NCBI GenBank assembly: GCA_041661665.1
Contig: JBAZTW010000013.1
Coordinates: forward strand, 1 to 56,440
DNA length: 56,440 nucleotides
Source of the DNA: GWC2-45-44 sp041661665
GTDB taxonomy: Bacteria; Planctomycetota; Phycisphaerae; Sedimentisphaerales; UBA12454
Direction: 5' to 3'
In this document: one piece after another, positions 41,495 to 51,716 of the stretch
Layout of the letters: each line of letters begins with the position of its first letter
Position numbering within the stretch: the stretch's first letter is position 1
The notes under the pieces: generated by a model
Told to the model about the DNA's origin: nothing
What the model saw: the letters and a program-made list of their open reading frames with translations, nothing else
The model's database searches: none
Position numbers and translations under genes: made by a program

Positions 41495-44400
41495 TTATTC
41501 GAGTCCAAGAGCCGCTCTTGCCGCTTTATCAGCCAGAGCTTCAGCATCGTGGGTTTCCTTAAGTTCTGCAAGCTGCTTGGGCAGCGGAGCCTTTACAAGG
41601 TGCTTTACGGTCATTTCAAGATGCGGCCTGAACGCCGTGCCGGCCGGTATAAGGTGGCCGAGGATGACGTTTTCTTTCAAACCGCGTAATTCGTCCACTT
41701 TACCACCTAAGGCCGCTTCCGTCAAGACCTTAGTCGTTTCCTGGAAACTTGCCGCTGATATCCAGCTTTCCGACTGCAAGGCAGCCTTTGTGATACCCAT
41801 AAGCAGGGTTGCGGCGGTTGCCGGACGTGGTTTTTTGCCTTTTGCCGGCTCGCCCGCAAGTTTTTCGACCTTTTCGTTGGCCTGCTCAACCTGTGCTTTT
41901 GTATAAACCATACCTGCAACAAGATCTGTATCGCCCGGTTCTGCGATTTTCAAACTGCCCGCCAGTTCATCATTTGCTCTTCTAAAGACATACTTTGAAA
42001 CAATGTCGCCCGGCAGGAAACTGCTGTCGCCAATGGTCTCTATTTCGACTTTCTGCATCATTTGAGAAAGAATTACCTCAATGTGCTTGTCATTAATTGT
42101 TACATTTTGCGAACGATAAACGTTCAGAACTTCAGCCAGCAGATACCTTTGCAGAGCCTCTTCGCCCTTAATCCTAAGGATGTCGTGCGGAACTAATGGC
42201 CCGTCAGTAAGCGGGTCTCCGGCCTCAACCATATCTCCGGCGTGAACGTTAAGATGTCTGTCACGCGGGACGTGGTGTTCCTTTTCCATCTTTTCGCTCT
42301 TGATGATAATCGTCATTTTGCCGCGGCGTTTATCGCTTTTAAGTTCGATGCGACCGCTAATCTCGGCCATAGCCGCCGGTTCTTTGGGCTTTCTTGCCTC
42401 GAAGATTTCGGTAACTCTCGGCAGACCGCCGGTAATATCCTGCGTACCGCCCTGACCTCTCGGCTGACGGGCAAGAAGCTGGCCGGCCTGAATCGTCTGA
42501 CCTTCGTTGACTTCGATACGAGCCTTTGCAGGCAGGTAATGAACGTCAAGAATTTTACCGCTTTCATCTTCGACAATGACCTGCGGGTGTTTATCGCCTT
42601 TATGTTCAATAACAACCGGACGACCTTTTTGTCCTTTTCTTTCTTCTTCGACGCGCATCGTTTCGCCTTCAACAACGTCAACAAGGCGAGCGATACCGGC
42701 GACTTCAGCCAGAATCGGAACTCTGTGAGGGTCCCAACTGAACAGGCTTGCTCGAGCAGTAACAGACTGGCCGTCTTTTACATGCACGATAGCGCCATAA
42801 GGAACTTTGAATTTATCATATTCCCTGCCCTTGTCATCAACAATGGCCAATTCGCCGCTTCTCTTGAGTGCGATAAGCGTCTCTGTGCCGTCTTCGTGTT
42901 TTACAGGCACAACATTGATGTCGCGGTACTGGACAATGCCGTCTCTGGGTGCTTTTTGATCGTTTTCAAGAATCGCACGCGAAGCAATGCCGCCAGTGTG
43001 GAACGTACGCATTGTAAGCTGTGTGCCAGGTTCGCCGATTGACTGAGCGGCAATAATGCCGACGGCCATTCCTTCTTCAACAACTCTGCCGGTCCCGAGG
43101 TCCCAGCCGTAGCATTTTGCGCAAACGCCAAGAGGACTATCGCAGGTAAGAGAACTTCTGATTCTTATTGATTCAAGGCCGAGAGCTTCAATTTTGTCAG
43201 CCGCCTGCGGAGTAATGACTTCGTTCTCGCGAACAATCATTTCATCAGTAATCGGATTTCTGACATTATCGCGGGCAGTTCTGCCGATGATAAGTTCACG
43301 CAATGGAATATCAACCTGTTCGCCTTTATACAATGTCGTTTTTGTAATGCCCTGCAATGTTCCGCAGTCGATTTCGTTGACGATAACATTCTGAGCGACA
43401 TCTGCCAGCTTTCTTGTCAGATAGCCGGAGTCGGCGGTTTTCAGAGCGGTATCAGCCAAACCTTTTCTTGCGCCGTGAGTGGAACTGAAATACTCAAGCA
43501 CGTTGAGGCCTTCACGGAAGTTTGATTTAATAGGCGTTTCAATAATCTCGCCGCTTGGTTTCGCCATCAAAGCACGCATACCGGCAAGCTGCTGAATCTG
43601 GTCAACGCTGCCTCGTGCGCCGGAATCGCTCATCAGATATATCGGGTTCAGATAGGCTTTGCCGTCTCTTGTATCGTTTTTGAGACCCTGCATCATTGCA
43701 CTGGTAACCGCGACACGAGCGTGCGTCCAGGCATCAATAACCTGATTATATCTTTCGCCTTCGGTCAGAACGCCTTCGTTGTAATTTTTACGAATTTTGT
43801 CAATGACTTTCTGCGTCTTGTCAATAATGCCCTGCTTTTCAGGCGGCACTCTCAAATCCGTAATGCCGAAACTTAGGCCGGCAAGCGTTGCGTATTTAAA
43901 ACCAAGGTCTTTCATATCGTCAAGCAGATTTAGAGATGTATTTCCATCGCATATCGTGAAACAATCATTGATGACGCGTCTGAGCGATTTTTGCGACATC
44001 AGGCAGTTATAGAAAGGCATTTCCTTAGGCAGCATTTCATTGAAGATACATCTTCCAGGCGTTGTCTCGATGATGCCGGTGCTTACTTTTGTTCCATCAG
44101 AACTTACAACCTTTTTGCCGGCAGGAATTCCGACTTTTACTTTCGCGTGGATATTAACCTTGCCCATTTCATAAGCGGTAATGGCCTCGAAAGAATCTCT
44201 AAATATCATTCCCTCGCCCTTCATACCGACTCTCTGGGCTGATACATAATAGTTGCCAAGCACGATATCCTGCGATGGGCCGACAAGCGGCTGGCCATTG
44301 GCAGGTGAAAATACGTTATTGGTCGCCATTATCAAAGTATGCGTTTCAACCTGCGCCTCAATACTCAGCGGAAGGTGAACAGCCATCTGGTCGCCATCGA

Positions 44401-45766
44401 AGTCGGCGTTGAAGCCTTTGCAAACCAGCGGATGCAGCATAATAGCGTTGCCTTCAATCAGTACAGGCTCAAATGCCTGGATGCCCATTCTGTGCAGCGT
44501 AGGTGCACGGTTGAGCATTACAGGATGCTGATGAATAACTTTTTCGAGAATATCCCAGACGTGTTCTTCGCGTCTTTCGAGCATTCTCTTTGCGCTCTTA
44601 ATGGTATCGGCAAGACCTCGTTCCTTCAGCTCCCTGATAATGAAAGGCTGGAAAAGCTCAAGAGCGATTTTCTTCGGCAGGCCGCACTGATGCAGCTTAA
44701 GGTACGGGCCGACGACGATAACTGAACGAGCTGAATAGTCAACACGTTTGCCGAGCAGGTTCTCACGGAATCTGCCCTGCTTGCCTTTAATCATATCTGT
44801 AAGACTCTTCAGCGGTCTGTTGTTGCTGCCGAGAACCGGCCTTCTGCATCTGCCGTTGTCGAACAAAGCGTCAACTGCCTGCTGGAGCATTCGTTTTTCG
44901 TTCCTGATGATGACTTCCGGTGCGTTGAGGTCCATCAGTTTTTTAAGTCTGTTATTTCTGTTAATGATTCTTCGATACAAATCATTCAGGTCGCTTGTGG
45001 CAAAGTTGCCGCTTTCAAGCATAACAAGCGGACGTAAATCCGGCGGAATCACCGGCACAACTTCAAGAACTATCCATTCCGGCTTGTTCGGACTTCCCTT
45101 GACAGCGTTAACATTCTTGAGCCTTTTGGTAAGGTCTTTAATCTTCTGCTTGCTGCTGGTTTTGGTGATGGCAGCCTTCAAGTCGCCGGCCAACTCGTCA
45201 AGGTCGAGCGTCGCGAGCAGGTCTCTGACACCTTCTGCGCCCATTGCGGCCTTGAATGTATTGCCGTACTTGGCGACAGCTTCACGATATTCTTCTTCAT
45301 TGAGAAGCTGCTTTTTTTTCAGCGGACTTTCGCCCGCGTCGGTAACGACATAGTCCTGAAAATAAATCACCTTTTCGAGGTCAATTGTTTTCATCGCCAA
45401 AAGCGAACCGAGGCGGGATGGCATAGCCTTGAAAAACCATATATGCACCGCCGGCGCAGCAAGATTGATGTGCCCCATTCTTTTTCTGCGGACTCTGCTG
45501 TGTGTAACTTTTACGCCGCATCTGTCGCAGATAATGCCTTTGAATTTTGTCCCCTTGTATTTGCCGCAGGAACATTCCCAGTCTCGTTCAGGACCAAATA
45601 TACGTTCACAGAAAAGTCCGTCTTTTTCAGGCCTGTATGTACGATAGTTAATCGTTTCAGGCTTTCTGACCTCGCCGAATGACCAGCTTCTGATATCATT
45701 CGGGCTGGCAAGACTAATCTTCACCGAACCGTAATCATTTATTTTGTCATAAATACTTTCAGCCAT
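41495..45766 (-). CDS. rpoC: RNA polymerase beta' subunit
   Basis: A 1423-aa subunit. The zinc-binding N-terminus is CSCGKYKGTKFKGIICDRCG, the active-site NADFDGDQMAVH is at about residue 450, and the trigger-loop region is EPGTQLTMRTFHTGG. A second zinc cluster is CDSPLGVCAKCYG. It catalyses RNA synthesis with RpoB. A 51-bp gap separates it from rpoB. Confidence 0.99.
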   Translation of the reverse strand: MAESIYDKINDYGSVKISLASPNDIRSWSFGEVRKPETINYRTYRPEKDGLFCERIFGPERDWECSCGKYKGTKFKGIICDRCGVKVTHSRVRRKRMGHINLAAPAVHIWFFKAMPSRLGSLLAMKTIDLEKVIYFQDYVVTDAGESPLKKKQLLNEEEYREAVAKYGNTFKAAMGAEGVRDLLATLDLDELAGDLKAAITKTSSKQKIKDLTKRLKNVNAVKGSPNKPEWIVLEVVPVIPPDLRPLVMLESGNFATSDLNDLYRRIINRNNRLKKLMDLNAPEVIIRNEKRMLQQAVDALFDNGRCRRPVLGSNNRPLKSLTDMIKGKQGRFRENLLGKRVDYSARSVIVVGPYLKLHQCGLPKKIALELFQPFIIRELKERGLADTIKSAKRMLERREEHVWDILEKVIHQHPVMLNRAPTLHRMGIQAFEPVLIEGNAIMLHPLVCKGFNADFDGDQMAVHLPLSIEAQVETHTLIMATNNVFSPANGQPLVGPSQDIVLGNYYVSAQRVGMKGEGMIFRDSFEAITAYEMGKVNIHAKVKVGIPAGKKVVSSDGTKVSTGIIETTPGRCIFNEMLPKEMPFYNCLMSQKSLRRVINDCFTICDGNTSLNLLDDMKDLGFKYATLAGLSFGITDLRVPPEKQGIIDKTQKVIDKIRKNYNEGVLTEGERYNQVIDAWTHARVAVTSAMMQGLKNDTRDGKAYLNPIYLMSDSGARGSVDQIQQLAGMRALMAKPSGEIIETPIKSNFREGLNVLEYFSSTHGARKGLADTALKTADSGYLTRKLADVAQNVIVNEIDCGTLQGITKTTLYKGEQVDIPLRELIIGRTARDNVRNPITDEMIVRENEVITPQAADKIEALGLESIRIRSSLTCDSPLGVCAKCYGWDLGTGRVVEEGMAVGIIAAQSIGEPGTQLTMRTFHTGGIASRAILENDQKAPRDGIVQYRDINVVPVKHEDGTETLIALKRSGELAIVDDKGREYDKFKVPYGAIVHVKDGQSVTARASLFSWDPHRVPILAEVAGIARLVDVVEGETMRVEEERKGQKGRPVVIEHKGDKHPQVIVEDESGKILDVHYLPAKARIEVNEGQTIQAGQLLARQPRGQGGTQDITGGLPRVTEIFEARKPKEPAAMAEISGRIELKSDKRRGKMTIIIKSEKMEKEHHVPRDRHLNVHAGDMVEAGDPLTDGPLVPHDILRIKGEEALQRYLLAEVLNVYRSQNVTINDKHIEVILSQMMQKVEIETIGDSSFLPGDIVSKYVFRRANDELAGSLKIAEPGDTDLVAGMVYTKAQVEQANEKVEKLAGEPAKGKKPRPATAATLLMGITKAALQSESWISAASFQETTKVLTEAALGGKVDELRGLKENVILGHLIPAGTAFRPHLEMTVKHLVKAPLPKQLAELKETHDAEALADKAARAALGLE

Positions 45767-45817
45767 TTAAGCTTACTCCTGACATAAGGTTTATAAACCT
45801 TTTATTTTACTAAAATA

Positions 45818-48800
45818 CTAAAGGGCTTTCCCGCCGACTTTTTTCTTCTCGAGCTGGATATTCAAACCCAATCCCTTAATTTCACTGCACAGCACATCAA
45901 ATGAAATCGGTGTGCCTGCTTCAAGGGTGTTTTTGCCCTTGACCATCGACTCATAAATTTTTGTTCTGCCTTCGATGTCGTCGCTCTTGACGGTAAGCAG
46001 TTCCTGCAATGTGTAAGCGGCGCCATAGGCTTCCAGAGCCCAGACTTCCATCTCGCCGAATCTCTGACCGCCTGTTCGGGCTTTTCCGCCGAGCGGCTGC
46101 TGGGTGATAAGACTGTATGGGCCTGTCGAACGAGCGTGAATTTTGTCGTCAACAAGGTGGTGCAGTTTCATCATATATATATGTCCGACCGTAGCGTTCT
46201 GCTCGAATGGCAGACCTGTTCTGCCATCGTAGAGGGTCGTTTTCATATCCGGTCTGATTTGAGCGAATATCTCTTCTGCCGGCGGAGCGGTCTTCGAATC
46301 AGCAAGTTCTTTAGCGCGTTTGACTGTATGGTCGTTGGAATCCATAAGAATCTGCTTGATTTCTTCTTCTGTCGCGCCGGCAAATACCGGAGTAACAGCA
46401 TCGAAACCGAGAACCTTTGCCGCCCAGCCGAGGTGTGTTTCAAGAATCTGACCGACGTTCATACGACTCGGTACGCCAAGAGGATTGAGACAAAAATCAA
46501 CAGGTGTGCCATCTTCAAGGAATGGCATATCTTCGACCGGCATAATCCTTGCGATAACGCCTTTGTTTCCGTGTCTGCCCGCCATTTTGTCGCCGACCGA
46601 GAGAGTTCTCTTTGTGGCAACATACACCTTGACCATTTCGAGTACGCCGCTGGGCAACTCGTCGCCGTGCTTCATTCTCTCAAGTCTTGCCTTTGCGTCT
46701 TCAGCAATCTGGGCTATCTTAGGTATATACTTATCGATAATCGGCTGAGCCTGCGGACGAACATTTGCCGGCTTTACCCAGGCAATATCAAAGTTTTCAA
46801 TCTGCTCGATGATAACATCAGCGTCCTCACTGACACCGAGTTTCTGTTTGGTAGTCGGGTCGATGATGGATATTTCGAGTTTTTCGCAAATCTCATCAAC
46901 CATTTGCTTGAACATTTTGCAGCGTTTGAGTTTTGCTTCAGTCTCAAAGTCTTTAATTTTCTGTTTGAAACCTTTTTTCTGCTCGTCTGTGCCTGCGCCT
47001 TTTCGAGTGAATCTGCTGGTCTTTACGACAACGCCGTTGTAGCCGCTGGGCAGTTCGAGAGAGTCGTTTTTTACGTCTTCGCCTGCTCTGCCGAATATCG
47101 CGTGCAGAAGCTTTTCTTCCGGCGTAAGTTCGGTTTTGCTCTTCGGAGAAACCTTGCCGACAAGAACATCGCCGGCATCAACTCTTGTGCCTTCTCTGAT
47201 AACGCCGGTTTCATCGAGATTTCTCATCGCTCTTTCGCCGACGTTTGGAATATCTCTGGTAAATTCTTCTTTGCCGAGTTTTGTTTCTCTTACTTCAACG
47301 CTGAACTCGTCAATATGTATGCTTGTGAAAACATCGTCTTTTACTAATCTTTCACTGATGAGGATAGCGTCCTCAAAGTTGAAACCGTCAAAAATCATAA
47401 AAGCGGCGAGTACGTTTTTACCCAGCGCCAAAACACCTTTGTCGGTTCCTCCGCCATCAGCGATAATTTCGTTTTTCTTGACCTTTTGGCCAAGCGAAAC
47501 TATCGGAGTCTGATTCAGGCAGGTTCTCTCATTGAGGCCGACAAATTTTTCGAAGGTATAAACGTCAGTATCGTCAATAACAACTTTCATCGCGTCAACA
47601 GCGGTAATAGTGCCGGCATTTTTTGCCCTGACAACCATACTGGAGTTTTTGGCGACGTGTTCTTCCATTCCGGTCATAACAACTGGCGCCTCTGATGTGA
47701 GCAGCGGAACGGCCTGTCTCATCATATTAGAACCCATCAACGCTCTGTTGGCATCATCGTGTTCGAGGAACGGAATCAACGCGGCGGATATACCGACAAT
47801 CTGCTTGCTCGAAACATCGACATAGTCAACTTCTTTGCTGTCCACCTGAGACAGTTCGCTCTGTTTTATAGCCAGAACAACGCCATCGTGAAGTTTATTA
47901 TCCTTCTGTATGGCGCCCGGCGGAGCAAAGGTTAATTTCATTTCCTCATCGGCTCTAAGATAAACCACTTCGCCGGTGAGTTTGCCCTTTTCAGCCTTAC
48001 GGTAAGGAGTCAGCAAAAAGCCATATTCGTCAACTTTGGAGAAAATCGCCAAAGATGCGATAAGACCGATGTTTGTGCCTTCGGGCGTTTCAATCGGACA
48101 TATTCTGCCGTAGTGACTGATATGAACATCGCGAACTTCAAAACCTGCGCGTTTTCTGTTAAGACCGCCCGGGCCCAATGCCGACAGTCTTCTTTCGTGC
48201 GTGAGCTGGCTGAGCGAATTTGTCTGGTCAACAACCTGACTAAGCTCGCCTCTGCCGAAGAAGTATTCGATACTGCTTGAAACGCTCTTTGAATTTACCA
48301 AATCAGCAATGCGAATCGCCTGCTGCGGCTCTTTCATACTCATCCGTTCCTGAACGGTACGTCTGAGTTTGAGCAGACCTTTTCTGATTTCGTCAGCGGC
48401 CAGCTCGTCAATCGTCCTGAGCCTTCTGTTTCCCAAATGGTCAATATCGTCTATAACGCCCTGATTGTTTCGCATACCGACGATGTATTTTATCGTATTC
48501 AGGAAGTCTTCAGGCCGAAGAGTCATCTCGTCTTCGCTGATTTCCTGATTGAATTTTCTGTTAAGTCTGAATCTGCCGACTCTGCCGAGGCGGTATCTGT
48601 CGCCGTCGAAGAATTTTTCGTTGAACAGTGTCTTGGCTTTTTCGATATTCGGGGGATTGCCAGGCCTAAGTCTGGCGTAAAGTTTCAGCAGAGCTTCATC
48701 TCGGCTTTCGCAATCGTCTTCCGCCAGCGTATTAAGCACAAGCGGATCCGCAACTTTCGTTACGACTTCGATTTTCTTAATTGAGCTTCTCTGTATAGCG

Positions 48801-49570
48801 CCTGTTCTGTCGCCGATTTGCGTTCCTGCCTCGACGATAATCTCGCCGGACTCGGTGTCAACTATCGGCCCGACAGACCACATCAGAGGGTCGAGCTTGT
48901 CAACGGCTATGGTTTTTGTTTCATAAAACATTCTGATAATAGCTTCGGTACTGCTGTACTGTTCATCCATAGCGCGAAGGAACATCGTCGCGGGAATTTT
49001 GCTCGACTGGTCGATTCTGACAATGAGAACGTCTTTTTTGGTAACTGAAATCTCAATCCAGCTTCCGCGCTCCGGAATAATTCTTCCGCCGTGCAGAACT
49101 CTGTCGCCTTCCTTGCTTTCGATAAGGAAATCAACGCCTGGCGAACGGTGAAGCTGATTTACGATAACACGTTCGGCGCCATTGATGATAAATTCGCCGC
49201 CGCCTATCATTACCGGTATTTCACCTATATAAACAGCCTGCTCCTGGATATCCTCGATATCTTTTCTTTTCAGCCGGCAGGATATCTTCATCGGATAGCC
49301 GTAAGTAAGCCGCAACTCCCTGCACTCATTTGGAGTATAACGGGGATTGTCCATTTCGTAGCCGAGAAATTCAAGACTCATCGCCCCATCGTAGCTTTCG
49401 ATAGGGAATATCTCCCTGAAGAGAGCCTCAAGGCCGATGCTCTTTCTTTTCTGCATTGCGCAGCCAGCCTGAATGAATCTTTCATAGCTGACTCGCTGAA
49501 CTTCGGTAAGGTCCGGAACAGCAATAGCGTCGGAAATCTTGCCGAAATCTCTTACGGTCTTTGTGCCCAT
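45818..49570 (-). CDS. rpoB: RNA polymerase beta subunit
   Basis: A 1250-aa subunit starting MGTKTVRDFGKISD, with GGAG 6 nt upstream of the ATG at 49570 (an alternative ATG lies at 49582). The rifampicin region (SQVVDQTNSLSQLTHERRLS, ALGPGGLNRKRAGFEVRD), DGFNFEDAI and the C-terminal GKARTGGQRFGEMEVWALEA are all present. Confidence 0.99.
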   Translation of the reverse strand: MGTKTVRDFGKISDAIAVPDLTEVQRVSYERFIQAGCAMQKRKSIGLEALFREIFPIESYDGAMSLEFLGYEMDNPRYTPNECRELRLTYGYPMKISCRLKRKDIEDIQEQAVYIGEIPVMIGGGEFIINGAERVIVNQLHRSPGVDFLIESKEGDRVLHGGRIIPERGSWIEISVTKKDVLIVRIDQSSKIPATMFLRAMDEQYSSTEAIIRMFYETKTIAVDKLDPLMWSVGPIVDTESGEIIVEAGTQIGDRTGAIQRSSIKKIEVVTKVADPLVLNTLAEDDCESRDEALLKLYARLRPGNPPNIEKAKTLFNEKFFDGDRYRLGRVGRFRLNRKFNQEISEDEMTLRPEDFLNTIKYIVGMRNNQGVIDDIDHLGNRRLRTIDELAADEIRKGLLKLRRTVQERMSMKEPQQAIRIADLVNSKSVSSSIEYFFGRGELSQVVDQTNSLSQLTHERRLSALGPGGLNRKRAGFEVRDVHISHYGRICPIETPEGTNIGLIASLAIFSKVDEYGFLLTPYRKAEKGKLTGEVVYLRADEEMKLTFAPPGAIQKDNKLHDGVVLAIKQSELSQVDSKEVDYVDVSSKQIVGISAALIPFLEHDDANRALMGSNMMRQAVPLLTSEAPVVMTGMEEHVAKNSSMVVRAKNAGTITAVDAMKVVIDDTDVYTFEKFVGLNERTCLNQTPIVSLGQKVKKNEIIADGGGTDKGVLALGKNVLAAFMIFDGFNFEDAILISERLVKDDVFTSIHIDEFSVEVRETKLGKEEFTRDIPNVGERAMRNLDETGVIREGTRVDAGDVLVGKVSPKSKTELTPEEKLLHAIFGRAGEDVKNDSLELPSGYNGVVVKTSRFTRKGAGTDEQKKGFKQKIKDFETEAKLKRCKMFKQMVDEICEKLEISIIDPTTKQKLGVSEDADVIIEQIENFDIAWVKPANVRPQAQPIIDKYIPKIAQIAEDAKARLERMKHGDELPSGVLEMVKVYVATKRTLSVGDKMAGRHGNKGVIARIMPVEDMPFLEDGTPVDFCLNPLGVPSRMNVGQILETHLGWAAKVLGFDAVTPVFAGATEEEIKQILMDSNDHTVKRAKELADSKTAPPAEEIFAQIRPDMKTTLYDGRTGLPFEQNATVGHIYMMKLHHLVDDKIHARSTGPYSLITQQPLGGKARTGGQRFGEMEVWALEAYGAAYTLQELLTVKSDDIEGRTKIYESMVKGKNTLEAGTPISFDVLCSEIKGLGLNIQLEKKKVGGKAL

Positions 49571-49662
49571 CACACACTCCATAAAAAATGTGTTAAATTG
49601 ATTATCAGCTATCAGTTATCGGCTCTCAATTATCGCCTTAATTTTTGACGACAACCGGGTTC

Positions 49663-49686
49663 CTGATAACTGAATTTCTGATAACT
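49663..49686. repeat. 24-bp dispersed repeat, copy 2
   Basis: An exact reverse complement of 23714-23737, located in the rplL-rpoB gap. The gap (49571-49690) also contains further degenerate 'TATCAGTTATC' runs from about 49604. Confidence 0.8.
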
Positions 49687-49690
49687 ATAG

Positions 49691-50080
49691 TTATTTAATT
49701 TCGCAAACAGCGCCGGCAGTTTCAATCTGCTTCTTGGCAGCTTCTGCATCAGCTTTGCTGATACCTTCTTTAACGGCCTTTGGAGCGCCGTCAACAAGGT
49801 CCTTTGCTTCTTTCAGACCCAGACCTGTCAAGGCTCTTACTTCCTTGATGACCTGGATTTTCTTATCGCCGACTTCTTTAAGAATTACATCGAAAGTGGT
49901 CTTTTCTTCGGCTGCCGCTGCTGCGCCTGCTGCCGGACCTGCCATCATAACCGCAGCGCCTGCTGCCGGCTCGATGCCATAGACTTCCTTAAGATAATCG
50001 CCAAGCTCTTTGGCCTGAATAAGGGTCAGCTTAACGATTTTGTCACCAAGTTCTTTTACTTCTGTACTGAATTCTGCCAT
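49691..50080 (-). CDS. rplL: 50S ribosomal protein L7/L12
   Basis: A 129-aa stalk protein: an N-terminal dimerisation helix region, an Ala-rich hinge (about residues 40-58) and a C-terminal factor-binding domain (EKTTFDVILKEVGDKKIQVI, VRALTGLGLKEAKDLVDGAP). It recruits EF-G and EF-Tu to the ribosome. Confidence 0.98.
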   Translation of the reverse strand: MAEFSTEVKELGDKIVKLTLIQAKELGDYLKEVYGIEPAAGAAVMMAGPAAGAAAAAEEKTTFDVILKEVGDKKIQVIKEVRALTGLGLKEAKDLVDGAPKAVKEGISKADAEAAKKQIETAGAVCEIK

Positions 50081-50290
50081 TTTAAAACTCCTATTAAATC
50101 TTCTGTTCCGCAGCAGCCCGAATCACGAATCCGGTTTAACCCTTTTAGGGACTCCTTTGTGAACAAGTTATTAACTTTTAGTTACTGTCTCAAAACAAAA
50201 ATTGTCATTCTGAGCAAAGCGAAGAATCTATTTTAAAATCTCATCGGCGACAGCCGATTCCATAAATCTTCATTCTTCAATTTTCAATTT
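50081..50290. other. Gene-free gap between rplJ and rplL with dispersed repeat motifs
   Basis: The gap holds no ORF. Bases 50204-50229 read GTCATTCTGAGCAAAGCGAA plus GAATCT, a motif I know as a dispersed intergenic repeat in many environmental bacterial genomes. Just after it, hairpin ATCGGC-GACA-GCCGAT (50243-50258) has flanks (TCTC before, TCCATA after) shared with hairpins at 51678 and 52193. Confidence 0.6.
50239..50264. repeat. Short intergenic stem-loop family, copy A
   Basis: A TC-ATC...GAT-TCCATA hairpin with a 6-bp stem and a GACA loop. Related copies with different stems are at 51678-51705 and 52193-52220. Confidence 0.65.
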
Positions 50291-50833
50291 TTATGCTGCC
50301 GCAGGTGTCGGCTCTGCTGTTTCCGTTTTTTCCGCGATAGTCTTTATGCAGCCTGCGATTCTGCCCGCAGGAGAGCCAATAGCGCTGGCTAATCTGCTTG
50401 CCGGCGACTTTGCCAACATAACAATGTCGCCCTGCAGTTCGACCCTGCTCTTCATATTGACAAGGTTTGCGGCATCTTTGGCATCAAGAGCCGCCCCGTC
50501 AATATAAGCGCCTTTGAATTTAATCACTGTCTTGCCGGCCGTAGCTTTCAGTTCCTTGGCGAGGTCAACCACGCTGTCGGCGCCGTAAGCAACGGTGCAG
50601 CAGCCTGTGGAAAAAAGACCTGCCGCGGCAGCCATACCAAGCGATGCAGCAGCCTGCCGCATCATAGCATTTCTGACCATTGTGAGCTTGATGCCCTTCT
50701 GGCTGAGCTTACCTCTGAGCTGATTATTTGTTATGCCGTCAATACTGGTCATATCAATTACGAGAAACTCCTTAACCGTGGCGAATTTGCCTTCGAGTTC
50801 CTTCGCAAGCATATTTTTTATATATCTACTCAT
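50291..50833 (-). CDS. rplJ: 50S ribosomal protein L10
   Basis: A 180-aa stalk-base protein (LAKELEGKFATVKEFLVIDM, LRGKLSQKGIKLTMVRNAMM) that carries L7/L12 dimers. Only 21 bp separate it from rplA, so the long L10-binding leader seen in enterobacteria has no room here. Confidence 0.95.
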   Translation of the reverse strand: MSRYIKNMLAKELEGKFATVKEFLVIDMTSIDGITNNQLRGKLSQKGIKLTMVRNAMMRQAAASLGMAAAAGLFSTGCCTVAYGADSVVDLAKELKATAGKTVIKFKGAYIDGAALDAKDAANLVNMKSRVELQGDIVMLAKSPASRLASAIGSPAGRIAGCIKTIAEKTETAEPTPAAA

Positions 50834-50854
50834 ATTGTCACCTGTAAATTAGGG

Positions 50855-51541
50855 TTATAGTTCAGTGTTATCAATTTGTACGCCGGGACTCATCGTCGCC
50901 GACAGCGATACTTTCTTAATATATGTGCCTTTGGCGGTCGCCGGCCTCATTCTCCTGATGAGTTCAAGAAACGCTTTGATATTGTCAATGAGCTTGGAAT
51001 CTTCAAAGCTGGCCTTGCCGACAACAACATGAACATTTCCGCCTGTATCATTCTTGAATTCGACTTTGCCGGCAGCAAACTCTCTAACAGCCGTAATAAC
51101 ATCCGCGGTAACTGTACCATTCTTTGGCGAAGGCATCTTGCCCTGTGGGCCGAGAACTTTGCCGAGTTTGCCGGCCTTGCCCATAACCTTCGGCGAAGCA
51201 ATGGCGACATCAAAGTCTAACCAACCGCCGGTAATTTTCTTAATCAACTCATCGCAGCCCGCTTCAATAGCGCCGGCATTCTTCGCTGCCTCGATATCGG
51301 AATCTTCGCAAAAGGCGATTACCTTTTTACTCTTTCCAATACCATGAGGCAGAGAGACCGCACCCCTGATAAGCTGGTCTGCCTGTTTTGGATCAACGCC
51401 GAGCCATATAACACAGTCAATGCTCTGGTCGAATTTGGTCGGGTTGAAAGATTTGACCTTCTTCACCGCTTCGGCAACGCTCACCGGCTTATCGGTTGCA
51501 TTTTTTGCCGCGGCCGAATACCTTTTACTTCTTTTCTGCAT
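50855..51541 (-). CDS. rplA: 50S ribosomal protein L1
   Basis: A 228-aa protein starting MQKRSKRYSAAAKNATDK at 51541, with GGAG 8 nt upstream. It has GPQGKMPSPKNGTVT and AGKVEFKNDTGGNVHVVVGK. L1 forms the mobile stalk and often represses its own mRNA. Confidence 0.97.
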   Translation of the reverse strand: MQKRSKRYSAAAKNATDKPVSVAEAVKKVKSFNPTKFDQSIDCVIWLGVDPKQADQLIRGAVSLPHGIGKSKKVIAFCEDSDIEAAKNAGAIEAGCDELIKKITGGWLDFDVAIASPKVMGKAGKLGKVLGPQGKMPSPKNGTVTADVITAVREFAAGKVEFKNDTGGNVHVVVGKASFEDSKLIDNIKAFLELIRRMRPATAKGTYIKKVSLSATMSPGVQIDNTEL

Positions 51542-51677
51542 AATTTTCACTCCGCGAAAAATGTTTTTAAAATAAACTTTCGCTCCCACTATTTGCTAAT
51601 CTGCGATTTTCGCAATCGGCAAGCCGTGGTAAGCCGTACAATTCTAATCCAAAAACTCAAAACCAAAATTCAAAAAA

Positions 51678-51705
51678 GTCATCGCGGGCTTCCCGCGATC
51701 CCATA
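51678..51705. repeat. Short intergenic stem-loop family, copy B
   Basis: An 8-bp perfect stem ATCGCGGG/CCCGCGAT (51681-51688 with 51692-51699) with a 3-nt loop. The flanks GTC before and CCCATA after resemble copies A and C. It lies in the rplA-rplK gap. Confidence 0.7.
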
Positions 51706-51716
51706 ATTTTTATTTT

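Noticed and set aside
42242..43042. Long plus-strand frame (266 codons) antisense to rpoC
   Set aside because: A codon-bias shadow of rpoC; similar shadows occur opposite rpoB (46136-47347), rplB (35273-35977) and rplC (36840-37637).
50834..50854. L10 leader regulatory site before rplJ
   Set aside because: Only 21 bp lie between rplA and rplJ, too short for the known leader structure.
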